This document shows positions 25,252 to 35,589 of a DNA stretch of 50,004 bases, in pieces; position 1 is the first letter of the stretch, and every line of letters starts with the position of its first letter. The DNA is from Acidimicrobiia bacterium (lineage in GTDB: Bacteria > Actinomycetota > Acidimicrobiia > Spongiisociales > UBA5794): NCBI GenBank assembly GCA_029939995.1, contig JAOZRW010000012.1, positions 1 through 50,004 of the forward strand, read 5' to 3'. Made by a program: the position numbers and the translations under genes. The notes below the pieces were generated by a model that did not search any database, was not told the origin of the DNA, and saw only the letters and a list, made by a program, of their open reading frames with translations.

Positions 25252-26216
25252 TCCATCCCGTCGACCGTTTGGGTGCGACGATCCTCGCAGGCGGGCCGGA
25301 GCATCTGCGGTTCTTCACCGACGGATGGGGTGATCCCGCGGTCCTCGACGGCATCTCCGTTCCAACGGGGCCGCCGCTCCCGATCGAGATCGACTGGGTA
25401 TCCGAGAACGTCGAGGATGGGATCATGATCGAGGTCGGGATCTTCGAGAGCCCGGTCCCGGACCTGCCGGCTCACTCCCGTTTCGGCGCGGTCACGCGCG
25501 TCTCCCCCTCCGCGGGCACGGATCGGATGGTGGTGCTGATGGCCGCCTGGAACGAGCACGATGCGCGGGCGCGGCTCGGCATCGCTCGTCGCCTGGCGAG
25601 GAGAGGAATCGGCAGCCTGATCCTCGAGAACCCGTACTACGGCATCCGCCGGCCACGGGATCGAGGCGGTCAGGCCATCCGCACCGTCGCGGACTTCTTC
25701 CTGATGGGGATGGGTGCCGTCGCGGAGGGACGAGCCCTGCTCGCGACGATCCGAGCTGCGGGTCTGACGCCCGGCGTCGCCGGCTACTCGATGGGAGGGA
25801 ACGTGGCGGCCCTCATCAGCTCGACGATGCCGTTCCCCGTCGCGACGGCGCCGCTCGCGGCGTCGTACTCGCCGGCGCCGGTCTATCTCGACGGAGCCCT
25901 GCGGGGAGGGATCGCCTGGGACGCGCTCGGCGGCGAGACGCATGCCGAGCCGCGACTGCGCGGGATGCTCCTTCGAGCTTCGGTGCTGGATCGCCCCGCG
26001 CCCGACCACGCGGCGTGCGCCGTGCTCGTGGCCGCCCGATCCGACGGTTACGTCCCTCCGGAGGCGACCCGGGCGCTCCGGGACCACTGGCCCGGGTCCG
26101 AGCTCCGGTGGGTCTCCGGTGGCCACGCCACTCTGCTCTGGCTCCACAAGGGAGCGCTCGCACGAGCCGTCGAGGCCTCGTTCGAGCGACTCGTGCGGAT
26201 CGACGATCGTCCCTAG
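25248..26216 (+). CDS. alpha/beta hydrolase (ABHD18-like)
   Basis: 322 residues. The nucleophile elbow GYSMGGNVAALIS (about residue 180) and the late HATLLWLHK block with a candidate catalytic His fit an alpha/beta hydrolase of the domain-18/DUF2048 type. ILENPYYGIRRPRDRGG is characteristic of that family. The substrate is unknown, possibly a lipid ester. GTG start at 25248 overlaps the upstream stop (GTGA) with GGGAG 11 nt before. The antiporter gene follows 24 bp later, so it may be in the same transcript. Confidence 0.88.
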   Translation: MIHPVDRLGATILAGGPEHLRFFTDGWGDPAVLDGISVPTGPPLPIEIDWVSENVEDGIMIEVGIFESPVPDLPAHSRFGAVTRVSPSAGTDRMVVLMAAWNEHDARARLGIARRLARRGIGSLILENPYYGIRRPRDRGGQAIRTVADFFLMGMGAVAEGRALLATIRAAGLTPGVAGYSMGGNVAALISSTMPFPVATAPLAASYSPAPVYLDGALRGGIAWDALGGETHAEPRLRGMLLRASVLDRPAPDHAACAVLVAARSDGYVPPEATRALRDHWPGSELRWVSGGHATLLWLHKGALARAVEASFERLVRIDDRP

Positions 26217-26240
26217 GATCCGCCCTCACCCAGAGGACAC

Positions 26241-27455
26241 ATGGAACTGCCCTTCCTCTCATATGCAGCAGCGTCTCTGTTCATCTACGCGCTCGTGTCG
26301 AAACGCCTCTCCACGACGCCCATCTCAGCACCGATGGTCTTCGTCGCGTTCGGGATCCTGGGCCACGTCTCCGGCTTTCTCGAACCGGTCGACATCGATG
26401 AAGCCGGAGTCAAGGACCTGCTGGAGATCACGCTGGCCCTGCTTCTGTTCCTCGATGCATCGAAACTCCACCTGAGGTCGTGGGAAGCGGACATGGCCCT
26501 GCCGGCGAGGCTCCTCGTCGTCGGCATGCCGCTCACGATCCTGCTCGGCACGGGTGGGGCGGTGCTCGTGTTCCCCACACTCGGGATCGTCGGCGCGGCC
26601 ATCGCAGCCACGATCCTCGCACCGACCGACGCCGCGCTCGGTCAGGCGGTGGTCTCGAACCCGAGCGTGCCGACGCGGATCCGCGAGGCTCTCGGCATCG
26701 AGTCCGGGCTCAACGACGGGATCGCCCTGCCGATCCTTCTCTTCCTCCTCTCGCTTCAGAGCGCCGAGAAGGGCCTGCCGCTGTGGCACCTGTTCTTCGA
26801 AGGGATCGGCATCGCCGTGGTCGTCGGAGTCGTCATCGGCGCCGGAGCGGCGATGGCGATCTTGTTCGTTACCCGTCGCTCGTGGGTCGCACCCGCATGG
26901 ACCCAGATCGCGGTCGTGGCGGTGGCGTTCGGCACGTTCGTCATCACCGACGAGCTGGGGGGAAGCGGCTTCATCGCCGCCTATGTCGCCGGACACGTCT
27001 TCGGGCGTATCGGGCAGAAGACCGCCCCGTCGTCGGGAGCGTTGGGCGACGGGCTCGGGACGGTTCTCACGATGGTCTCTTTCCTCGTCTTCGGAGCGTT
27101 CATCATCGGGCCGAATCCGGAGTTCTTCTCCGTCCGCACCGTCGTCTACGCGATCCTCAGCCTCACGCTCGTGCGCATGATCCCGGTTGCGATCTCGATG
27201 ATCGGCGCGCACCGGCGCTTCCCGACGATCTCCTACATGGGCTGGTTCGGTCCGCGCGGGCTGGCATCGATCATCTTCGCCGGGGTCCTCCTCGAGGAGT
27301 CCGGGATGGACGCGTCCGGCACGATCGTCGCCGTGGTGATGACCACCGTGATGCTCAGCGTGTTCCTCCACGGCAGCACGGCTCCGTGGGGAGCGGAACG
27401 TTACGCCGCCTGGTACGACGCTTCCGTCGACTCCAACGCCGTCGCCGACGACTGA
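26241..27455 (+). CDS. CPA1-type cation:proton antiporter
   Basis: 404 residues with about 12 membrane segments. The ion-binding GIESGLNDGIALP motif (about residue 150) carries the Asn-Asp pair typical of electroneutral Na+/H+ exchangers. APTDAALGQAVVSNP and MGWFGPRGLASIIFAGV are further NhaP-type signatures. Located in the cytoplasmic membrane, exchanging Na+ or K+ for H+. There is no long cytoplasmic C-terminal regulatory domain. An AGAGGA lies 4 nt before the ATG. Confidence 0.94.
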   Translation: MELPFLSYAAASLFIYALVSKRLSTTPISAPMVFVAFGILGHVSGFLEPVDIDEAGVKDLLEITLALLLFLDASKLHLRSWEADMALPARLLVVGMPLTILLGTGGAVLVFPTLGIVGAAIAATILAPTDAALGQAVVSNPSVPTRIREALGIESGLNDGIALPILLFLLSLQSAEKGLPLWHLFFEGIGIAVVVGVVIGAGAAMAILFVTRRSWVAPAWTQIAVVAVAFGTFVITDELGGSGFIAAYVAGHVFGRIGQKTAPSSGALGDGLGTVLTMVSFLVFGAFIIGPNPEFFSVRTVVYAILSLTLVRMIPVAISMIGAHRRFPTISYMGWFGPRGLASIIFAGVLLEESGMDASGTIVAVVMTTVMLSVFLHGSTAPWGAERYAAWYDASVDSNAVADD

Positions 27456-27477
27456 CCGCCGACGGCGACTTCAGGCG

Positions 27478-28008
27478 TCAGATCTTCTTGATCTGGAAAC
27501 TGGCGATCATCTGCATGATCCCGTCCACGATGAAGAAGATCCCGGCAACCCATGCGAGAACGAGGATGGAGGCGCCCGGCCACAACAGGATCACCGCACC
27601 GGCAGCCACAGCCGCCAGGCCTCCGAAGATCACCCATCCCCTCGACGGCGTCTCGGCGTCGGTGATGGCACCGAAGAGATCGATGAGACCGCTGACGATC
27701 CAGAAGATCGCCGCGATGAGAGCGATGATCCCGATCGTCTCGGCCGGGTTCTTCATGACGACGATGCCCAGGACGATTCCGAGGATTCCGAGGATGACGA
27801 GGATCCAGCGGCCTTCGGCCTCTCCGCCGAATATGGCCATCACGAACCGGATGATGCCGAAGAACAACATCCAGAGCCCGATAAGGAACCCGACGACCGT
27901 GAGCGTCTTGCCCGGCCAGAACACGAGGGCGGCCCCCATGAAGACACTGATCAGACCTGAGACGAGGAAGAGCCACCAGTAGGCCTTCGCTTCGCTGTAG
28001 TTGAACAT
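27478..28008 (-). CDS. HdeD/DUF308 family membrane protein
   Basis: 176 residues with six hydrophobic helices in three repeated hairpins, each following the HdeD pattern (WWLFLVSGLISVFMGAALVFWPG, WILVILGILGIVLG, VIFGGLAAVAAGAVILLWPG). HdeD of E. coli contributes to acid resistance at high cell density, but most family members are uncharacterised. The ATG at 28008 is chosen because it begins at the hydrophobic core and has GGGAGA about 10 nt upstream. A family 1 repeat (copy B) lies just upstream. Confidence 0.88.
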   Translation of the reverse strand: MFNYSEAKAYWWLFLVSGLISVFMGAALVFWPGKTLTVVGFLIGLWMLFFGIIRFVMAIFGGEAEGRWILVILGILGIVLGIVVMKNPAETIGIIALIAAIFWIVSGLIDLFGAITDAETPSRGWVIFGGLAAVAAGAVILLWPGASILVLAWVAGIFFIVDGIMQMIASFQIKKI

Positions 28009-28086
28009 CGCTATCGATCTCCCGTGTCGCTGCGTGGATGAAATCATAGTCGCCCGACACGATGGCTCCCGCCATCTTCGCCGATA

Positions 28087-28140
28087 CCGCGGGCTGGAGA
28101 CGGCACATAGGACGCAGAGAACCCTGGGTTCGCTGCGGGG
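28087..28140 (+). repeat. dispersed intergenic repeat family 1, copy B
   Basis: Same core as copies A, C and D. Its right half is a near-perfect 25-nt palindrome: CGCAGAGAACCC and GGGTTCGCTGCG around a single T, with one A-G mismatch. The right end directly abuts the stop codon of the minus-strand gene at 28141. Confidence 0.88.
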
Positions 28141-28797
28141 TCAGGCGACGATGGTTTCGCCGTCCTGTTGCTGGACGACGAACGCTACGACCAGCGTCTC
28201 GCGGCGGGGCCAGCCGTCGAGGTGGTCGAGCGCCGTTGCGTTCGCATGCAGATAGAACTCTCCTGCCGACATCACCGGCTGGGGACGGACCACGAGTTCG
28301 AGTCCCGGCCGGGCCTTCAACTCCCCGTCGACGAGGTCGAAGCCCTCCATCTCCACGACGGCGAGCCGGAGCTCGTCGCACCGGCGGACGAAACGCTCGG
28401 CGACGTCGCGCGGGAAGAACCCTTCACCGTCCTCCGAGCGGAACGCGGCGAGCGGGTCGAACTCCGACAGCAGCTCCACGGTCGCGGGATCCTCGTCGGA
28501 CCAGTCGTCCTCCGGCTCTTCCCGCTTCGTCTGAGCACGGCCTCCGCCGAGCTGGATCAGGCCCTCGACCTCGTCGAACGCGAGCGGGTCGACGATCTTC
28601 TCGGCCATCTCGAGCACACGGAACAGGTCGCGAACGTCGAGATCGTGAACGTCGTCGTCACCGGCGGGGTAGATCTGCACGACCGTGGCCGAGCCGTCCC
28701 AGAACACCATTCCGACGAACTCGTTCTCCATCCAGATCTCGACGACCGGCTCGTCGAAGTCTTCTCTCTCGGTCTCAACGATTCGTAGGGGGAGCAT
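28141..28797 (-). CDS. conserved hypothetical acidic protein (218 aa)
   Basis: 218 residues, soluble and strongly acidic, without signal peptide. The first 70 residues (PLRIVETEREDF, EIWMENEFVGMVFWDG) look like a small beta-barrel domain. A charged linker (REEPEDDWSDED) and a second alpha/beta domain with EGFFPRDVAERFVRRCDELRLAVVEMEGFDLV follow. I recognise no family. The ATG has GGAG 4 nt upstream. Its stop is immediately followed by the family 1 repeat. Confidence 0.7.
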   Translation of the reverse strand: MLPLRIVETEREDFDEPVVEIWMENEFVGMVFWDGSATVVQIYPAGDDDVHDLDVRDLFRVLEMAEKIVDPLAFDEVEGLIQLGGGRAQTKREEPEDDWSDEDPATVELLSEFDPLAAFRSEDGEGFFPRDVAERFVRRCDELRLAVVEMEGFDLVDGELKARPGLELVVRPQPVMSAGEFYLHANATALDHLDGWPRRETLVVAFVVQQQDGETIVA

Positions 28798-28839
28798 GCG
28801 ACTCCGTGGTAGCGGATGGGAAGGATACCTCCCCTCCGG

Positions 28840-29124
28840 TCACGCTTCGATCTCGACACCCCGCCAGAACGCGACACGGCCCTTGATCTCGGTGGCTCCG
28901 GGTTTGGGATCGGCGTAGAACCAGGCTGCGCCCGGGTTCTCCTCGCCACCGACCCGCACGTCGAAGTAGCCGGCCGTGCCCTTCCACGGGCAGCGGCTCT
29001 CGAGGTCGCTCGGGACGAAGTACTCGTCGTTCAGCGCCTCGCGGGGGAAGTAGTGGTTCCCCTCCACGACGATCGTGTCGTCGCTCTCTGCGAGGACGGT
29101 TCCATTCCATACGGCTTTCGGCAT
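28840..29124 (-). CDS. DUF427 domain protein
   Basis: 94 residues, the standard DUF427 length. Signatures are AVWNGTVLAESDDTIVVEGNHYFP, CPWKGTAGYFDV and VAFWRGVEI. The fold is a small beta-rich barrel found across actinobacteria and fungi. The biochemical role is unsettled. GGAG lies 7 nt before the ATG. Confidence 0.93.
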   Translation of the reverse strand: MPKAVWNGTVLAESDDTIVVEGNHYFPREALNDEYFVPSDLESRCPWKGTAGYFDVRVGGEENPGAAWFYADPKPGATEIKGRVAFWRGVEIEA

Positions 29125-29190
29125 CGGTCTGCTCCAGGGTCGGTTCGCTCGATCAACGCCCCCGGGGAGGAACCTATTTCCGGATCGCGC

Positions 29191-29670
29191 TCACATGAGG
29201 CGGGGGATGATGCGATTCGGGATCGCCGACCGGTAGCTTCGATACCCGGCGATCTTCTCGACGAGACGGTCCTCTTCGAAGCCGAGCATCGCTCCGAAGA
29301 ACGGGATGAACACGAGGCCGACGGCGACGGCGGCCGTGTTGAGCGCCGCCAACCCCAGTCCCACGAAGCCCAGGACGACGGCCAGGTACATGGGGTGGCG
29401 AACCAGGCGGTACGGTCCGGAGTCGACGAGCGTGGCTCCGTCGACCGGATCCGGGTAGATCGTGAAGTTCCTGCCGAGCAGGGCCAGCGCCCACCCTCCG
29501 ATGACGGCCCCGACCGCCGCCATGCCGACTCCCACGATCCGGGCGAACCCGAGCCCGATTCCCTCGTCGATGCCCGGGGTGCCGAGGATGGCGAGAGCGT
29601 AGAGGCCCACGAGAACGACCTGGGTGACGACCCACCACCCGCCCCGCTCGGAGAAGGTCATAGAACGCAC
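29191..29670 (-). CDS. isoprenylcysteine carboxyl methyltransferase-like membrane protein
   Basis: 159 residues with about four membrane helices. The SAM-binding signature GPYRLVRHPMYLAVVLGFVGLG and the later YRSYRSAIPNRIIP fit the ICMT/PEMT superfamily. Bacterial members methylate lipids or small molecules; without prenylated proteins the eukaryotic reaction is unlikely. Start is GTG at 29670 with AAGGACGGG directly upstream, or the ATG three codons later. Its -10 (TATTAT, minus strand 29690-29695) lies within the HAIR-like element shared with clpB. Confidence 0.85.
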   Translation of the reverse strand: MRSMTFSERGGWWVVTQVVLVGLYALAILGTPGIDEGIGLGFARIVGVGMAAVGAVIGGWALALLGRNFTIYPDPVDGATLVDSGPYRLVRHPMYLAVVLGFVGLGLAALNTAAVAVGLVFIPFFGAMLGFEEDRLVEKIAGYRSYRSAIPNRIIPRLM

Positions 29671-29682
29671 CCCGTCCTTGAA

Positions 29683-29703
29683 GTTGACAATAATACACTC
29701 AAG
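29683..29703. promoter_or_regulatory. HAIR-like HspR operator and divergent promoter
   Basis: GTTGACA-N7-ACTCAAG has the 7-nt spacing of the HAIR consensus (CTTGAGT-N7-ACTCAAG). The right half-site is perfect and the left keeps TTGA. It embeds TTGACA, a possible -35 on the plus strand, and TATTAT, a -10 for the minus-strand methyltransferase gene. HspR is the known repressor of clpB in actinobacteria. No hspR lies in this window. Confidence 0.65.
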
Positions 29704-29779
29704 TTTTCTGGCATAAACACGCTAGACTTCGGGTTCAACATTCGGTAGTCTCAGAACAAACGACGGAACGGAATCACAC

Positions 29780-32365
<2,586 letters not shown>

Positions 32366-32390
32366 CGGCCCCGAGCACCGAGCGGCGGTC

Positions 32391-34121
32391 TCAGCCGACG
32401 GCCATCGTCCCGGTCGAGGAGACGGCGCTCACCGGCGATGCGCCGACGCGACCCGGAAGGTCGATCACGAAACAGGCCCCTCCCATCCGCTCCGACCGCC
32501 GGTAGACCGCCCGTCCCCCGTGGGCCTCCGCGATCGACCGGACCATCGCGAGCCCGATCCCCGATCCGGGGACGGCGGCGTTGTAGCGGTTGGGGCCCCG
32601 CTCGAAACGTTCCCAGATCGCCAGCTCGTACTTCTTCTGGATGCCGGGCCCGGAATCGTGGACCTCGATCACGAGGTGGCCGTCGCGCTCGTAACCGACG
32701 ACGAGACACCGGTCGCCTCCGTACCTTCGGGCGTTCGCGAGCAGGTTCACCAGGACCTGCTGGATCCTGGCACCGTCGATCACCGCCATCAGATCCGGAT
32801 CGACCTCGACGTCCACGCAGGTTCGATCGGCGATCGCGATGTTCTGGGCGTGGTCGATCACATCGGCGACACTCTGGTTGGCCACGTGGAGCGGTATCTG
32901 GCCCGGGTTGTCGTGAGCCATGAACAACAGGTCCTCGACGATGCGTTCGAGGTACTCCGCCTGTTCGACGACGACCTCGATCATCTCGACTCGCTCCTCG
33001 AGATGCAGCTTCGGGTCCTCCTGGAGAACCGCGAGGAACCCGACCATCGCGGTCAACGGCGTGCGCAACTCATGTGAGATCGACGACACGAGCTCGGTTC
33101 GCTGCCGCTCGACGATCATCCGATTCTCCCGGATGGCGATCCCCTGCCGTCCGATCACGAGCACGGCGACGATGAAGGTCGCGGCGATCAACAACTGATC
33201 GACCCGTCCCAGCTGCGCATCCCACAGACGGGTGACGAGCACGACGATCATGACGACCGCCGCCCCGTACGGGGCGATCAGCGCCCACAGGGATGGACGG
33301 CGATTGGCGTACTCGCGAACGGGGGGCACCCGATCCACGATGGCGGACGTCGCAACGTAGCATCCGATGGCGAACATGTAGAGCAACTGCGGCGGTTGCG
33401 CCTCGGCGAACGACCTCCCGGCGCCCGTCACGAAGAACTGCACGTCTGCGATCGCCTGGGCGAGGATCCCGGTGGCGAGAAGGATGATCCGCAGATCGAA
33501 CCTGCGGCTCGACTGGCGAACGGTGACGATCATGAACACGACGAGAGCGGCGAGGTCCACCATCGGGTAAGCGGACCCGATCAATCTCTGCCACGCCGGG
33601 ACACCATCGAAGTTCGCTCCGGCGGTCTCGAGTATCAGCGCCCACAGCAGCGCACCGATGGCCACGGCTCCGATGAGCCCATCCATCCCCGTCCGGAGCC
33701 TCAGCAGGCGCGTGCCCGACGTGTGCGGGAGGGATGCGAAGCCGATGAGGACCCCGAGGTACCCGAGGATGAAGACGACGTCGGCTGCACCGAACGCCGG
33801 GGCTCCACCGCTGACGACGTCGATCACACCCAGCGCAACCATCCCGAAGGATCCGACCGTGAACCCCCATCCCACGAGCGTCCATGCCTGACGTTCCCGT
33901 CCGGTGAGCAGCCGGGATCGACGGATGAACGTGACCCCCGCCACGATCGCACCGACGAAGATCGCCACGTACGACAGGGGCTCCCCGATCGACTTCGGGG
34001 CGAACAGCCAGGCGACGCCTGAGACGACGAGAAGCGCGATGGCAGCCAACGGCCATCGAGGGAGTTCGGAGAATCCCTTGACCATCGACTCGAACCATCG
34101 GGAGCGACCGAGTGAGCGCAT
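32391..34121 (-). CDS. polytopic membrane histidine kinase
   Basis: 576 residues. About eight or nine hydrophobic helices occupy residues 20-325, with very short loops, so the sensor is the membrane domain itself. The kinase core follows: H-box SSISHELRTPLTAMVGFL with phospho-acceptor His350, N-box VLVNLLANARRYGGD, and G-boxes EVHDSGPGIQKKYE and GSGIGLAMVRSIAEAHGG. No receiver domain is attached and no response regulator is nearby. It starts 40 bp after the alpha-oxoamine synthase stop, with AGAGAGGG before the ATG, so the two are probably co-transcribed. It converges on clpB. Confidence 0.93.
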   Translation of the reverse strand: MRSLGRSRWFESMVKGFSELPRWPLAAIALLVVSGVAWLFAPKSIGEPLSYVAIFVGAIVAGVTFIRRSRLLTGRERQAWTLVGWGFTVGSFGMVALGVIDVVSGGAPAFGAADVVFILGYLGVLIGFASLPHTSGTRLLRLRTGMDGLIGAVAIGALLWALILETAGANFDGVPAWQRLIGSAYPMVDLAALVVFMIVTVRQSSRRFDLRIILLATGILAQAIADVQFFVTGAGRSFAEAQPPQLLYMFAIGCYVATSAIVDRVPPVREYANRRPSLWALIAPYGAAVVMIVVLVTRLWDAQLGRVDQLLIAATFIVAVLVIGRQGIAIRENRMIVERQRTELVSSISHELRTPLTAMVGFLAVLQEDPKLHLEERVEMIEVVVEQAEYLERIVEDLLFMAHDNPGQIPLHVANQSVADVIDHAQNIAIADRTCVDVEVDPDLMAVIDGARIQQVLVNLLANARRYGGDRCLVVGYERDGHLVIEVHDSGPGIQKKYELAIWERFERGPNRYNAAVPGSGIGLAMVRSIAEAHGGRAVYRRSERMGGACFVIDLPGRVGASPVSAVSSTGTMAVG

Positions 34122-34161
34122 GCCCTCTCTCTATCGGTCGAATGTCGTTCCCGGTGTAGCG

Positions 34162-35454
34162 CTACTCCTGGAGCTCCGCCCCTGTGGGACGCCCGATTTG
34201 ATCTGCGTCGGCGTCCTCCGATCGGAGATCGATCGAGATGTCGATGTCGTCGGCGAGGTCGGGCACGTGCCGCCCCAAAGCGTCGAGCAAGCCCTCGAGG
34301 TGCTCGTCCGAATGATGCAACGTCTGCGTGAACCGGACTCCGGCGTACCCGATGGGGACCATCGGGAACGTCGACGGGTTCAGGTAGTAGCCCTCGGCTC
34401 TCAGCTTGTAGAGGAGCTGGACGACCCGATCCACGCCCCCGATCCGGACGAACCAGATCGGCGACGTCGCCAGCGACAGCACGGGCAGTTGCAGATCGAC
34501 GAGGCGTGTTCGCACGAGGTCGATCTGACGCAGCAGCTCGGCTCGACGCTCGGCATGCTCATCGGAGAGATGGATGTCTGCGGATGCCACGGCTGCTCCG
34601 AGCCCGGCGGGCTGCATCGGCCCGGAGAACGTCACCGGTCCCCCGCAGGCTTGCACTCGCCACGCGAGGTCTGCGTCCCCGAAAGCCACAACCGCACCGA
34701 GAGCGCCGAACGACTTCGACAGCCCCCCGGCGACGATCATCCGCTCATGCCACGGGACCTGGTCCAGTACCGAGCCCCTCCCGTGCAGGCCTTGCCATCC
34801 CAGTCCGTGCGCGTCGTCGAAGTAGACGTGGAGCTGCGGGAACTCGTCGAAGAGGCCGACGATCTCGCGAACGGGGGCGAGGTCGCCCAGCATCGAGTAG
34901 ATGCCGTCCGCGAGGTACCAGAGCCGCCCCTCCGATCCGGCGAGCTCGGTCAACCGCCGCCGGAGGGCGTCGACGTCGTTGTGGGGAACCGTTTCGACCG
35001 ACGCGCCGCTGCCGCCGAGCGCCATCGCGGCGAGTTGCACCGACGAGTGCGCGTGGGCATCGATGAGGACGTGGTCTTCGGGCGCCACGGCCACCGGGAG
35101 AACGGCGAGGTGTGAGAGCGTCGTGGTCTGTGCGATGACCACCGGTGCTTCGAAGATCCGGCGGAGCTTTTCCTCGAGATCGACGTACAGGGGGAGCGAC
35201 GTGTAGGCGGTCGAGGACGAGTACGCGGTGCCGTACCGTTCGATCGCGTCGATCGCCGCCGCCTTCAGCCGGGGATCCCGGCCGAGAGCCAGATACGCGG
35301 CCGAGCCGAAGTTGATCAGCTTCTGACCGTCGATCGTGATGTACGGGTCTTCGAGCTCGACGTCCTCGATCCGATTCCGGAGCAAGCCGGCGTTGACGCC
35401 GACGTCGAAACGTCGCGCCGTCATCTCGAGGATCCGGTCGTGTCTTGACCGCAT
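34162..35454 (-). CDS. alpha-oxoamine synthase family PLP enzyme (BioF/CqsA-like)
   Basis: 430-residue fold-type I PLP enzyme. The PLP lysine is Lys247 in VAGGLSKSFG and the cofactor Asp lies in YFDDAHGLG (213-214). Family members condense an amino acid with an acyl-CoA, as in BioF, Kbl, serine palmitoyltransferase, and the autoinducer synthases CqsA and LqsA. Two features differ from BioF/Kbl: the GTG.GSR motif is replaced by YGTAYSSSTAYTS, and SMDGD by IYSMLGDLAP, closer to IYSTLGTIAP of CqsA. No biotin or sphingolipid genes surround it. It precedes a polytopic histidine kinase in an apparent operon, which supports a signalling role by inference. ATG with AGGTAGGA upstream. Confidence 0.87.
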   Translation of the reverse strand: MRSRHDRILEMTARRFDVGVNAGLLRNRIEDVELEDPYITIDGQKLINFGSAAYLALGRDPRLKAAAIDAIERYGTAYSSSTAYTSLPLYVDLEEKLRRIFEAPVVIAQTTTLSHLAVLPVAVAPEDHVLIDAHAHSSVQLAAMALGGSGASVETVPHNDVDALRRRLTELAGSEGRLWYLADGIYSMLGDLAPVREIVGLFDEFPQLHVYFDDAHGLGWQGLHGRGSVLDQVPWHERMIVAGGLSKSFGALGAVVAFGDADLAWRVQACGGPVTFSGPMQPAGLGAAVASADIHLSDEHAERRAELLRQIDLVRTRLVDLQLPVLSLATSPIWFVRIGGVDRVVQLLYKLRAEGYYLNPSTFPMVPIGYAGVRFTQTLHHSDEHLEGLLDALGRHVPDLADDIDISIDLRSEDADADQIGRPTGAELQE

Positions 35455-35470
35455 CGTTCCTACCTGTGTT

Positions 35471-35488
35471 CGGTTGCCGTTACAACCG
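35471..35488. promoter_or_regulatory. inverted repeat upstream of oxoamine synthase-kinase operon
   Basis: CGGTTG-CCGTTA-CAACCG, perfect 6-bp arms, about 20 bp before the operon's start. Possible operator. An exact DnaA-box 9-mer (TGTGGATAA, 35499-35507) lies beside it. Confidence 0.4.
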
Positions 35489-35574
35489 CCCTATGCCCTG
35501 TGGATAAGTTAGCGTCCTCGTCGCCCAGAACCGCGGATCCCCCCCCATTGCGACGCCTTGCGGCCATCTCGGCG

Positions 35575-35580
35575 TAGCAT
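35575..35580 (+). promoter_or_regulatory. -10 box for lipoprotein at 35590
   Basis: TAGCAT, 9 nt before the ATG at 35590, with no Shine-Dalgarno. A near-leaderless transcript is inferred. Confidence 0.4.
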
Positions 35581-35589
35581 CAGCGTCCG

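Noticed and set aside
35499-35507. Exact DnaA box (TGTGGATAA)
   Set aside because: It is a single copy with no DnaA-box cluster, no AT-rich unwinding region and no dnaA/dnaN genes. One match in 50 kb is near chance, so no origin is called.
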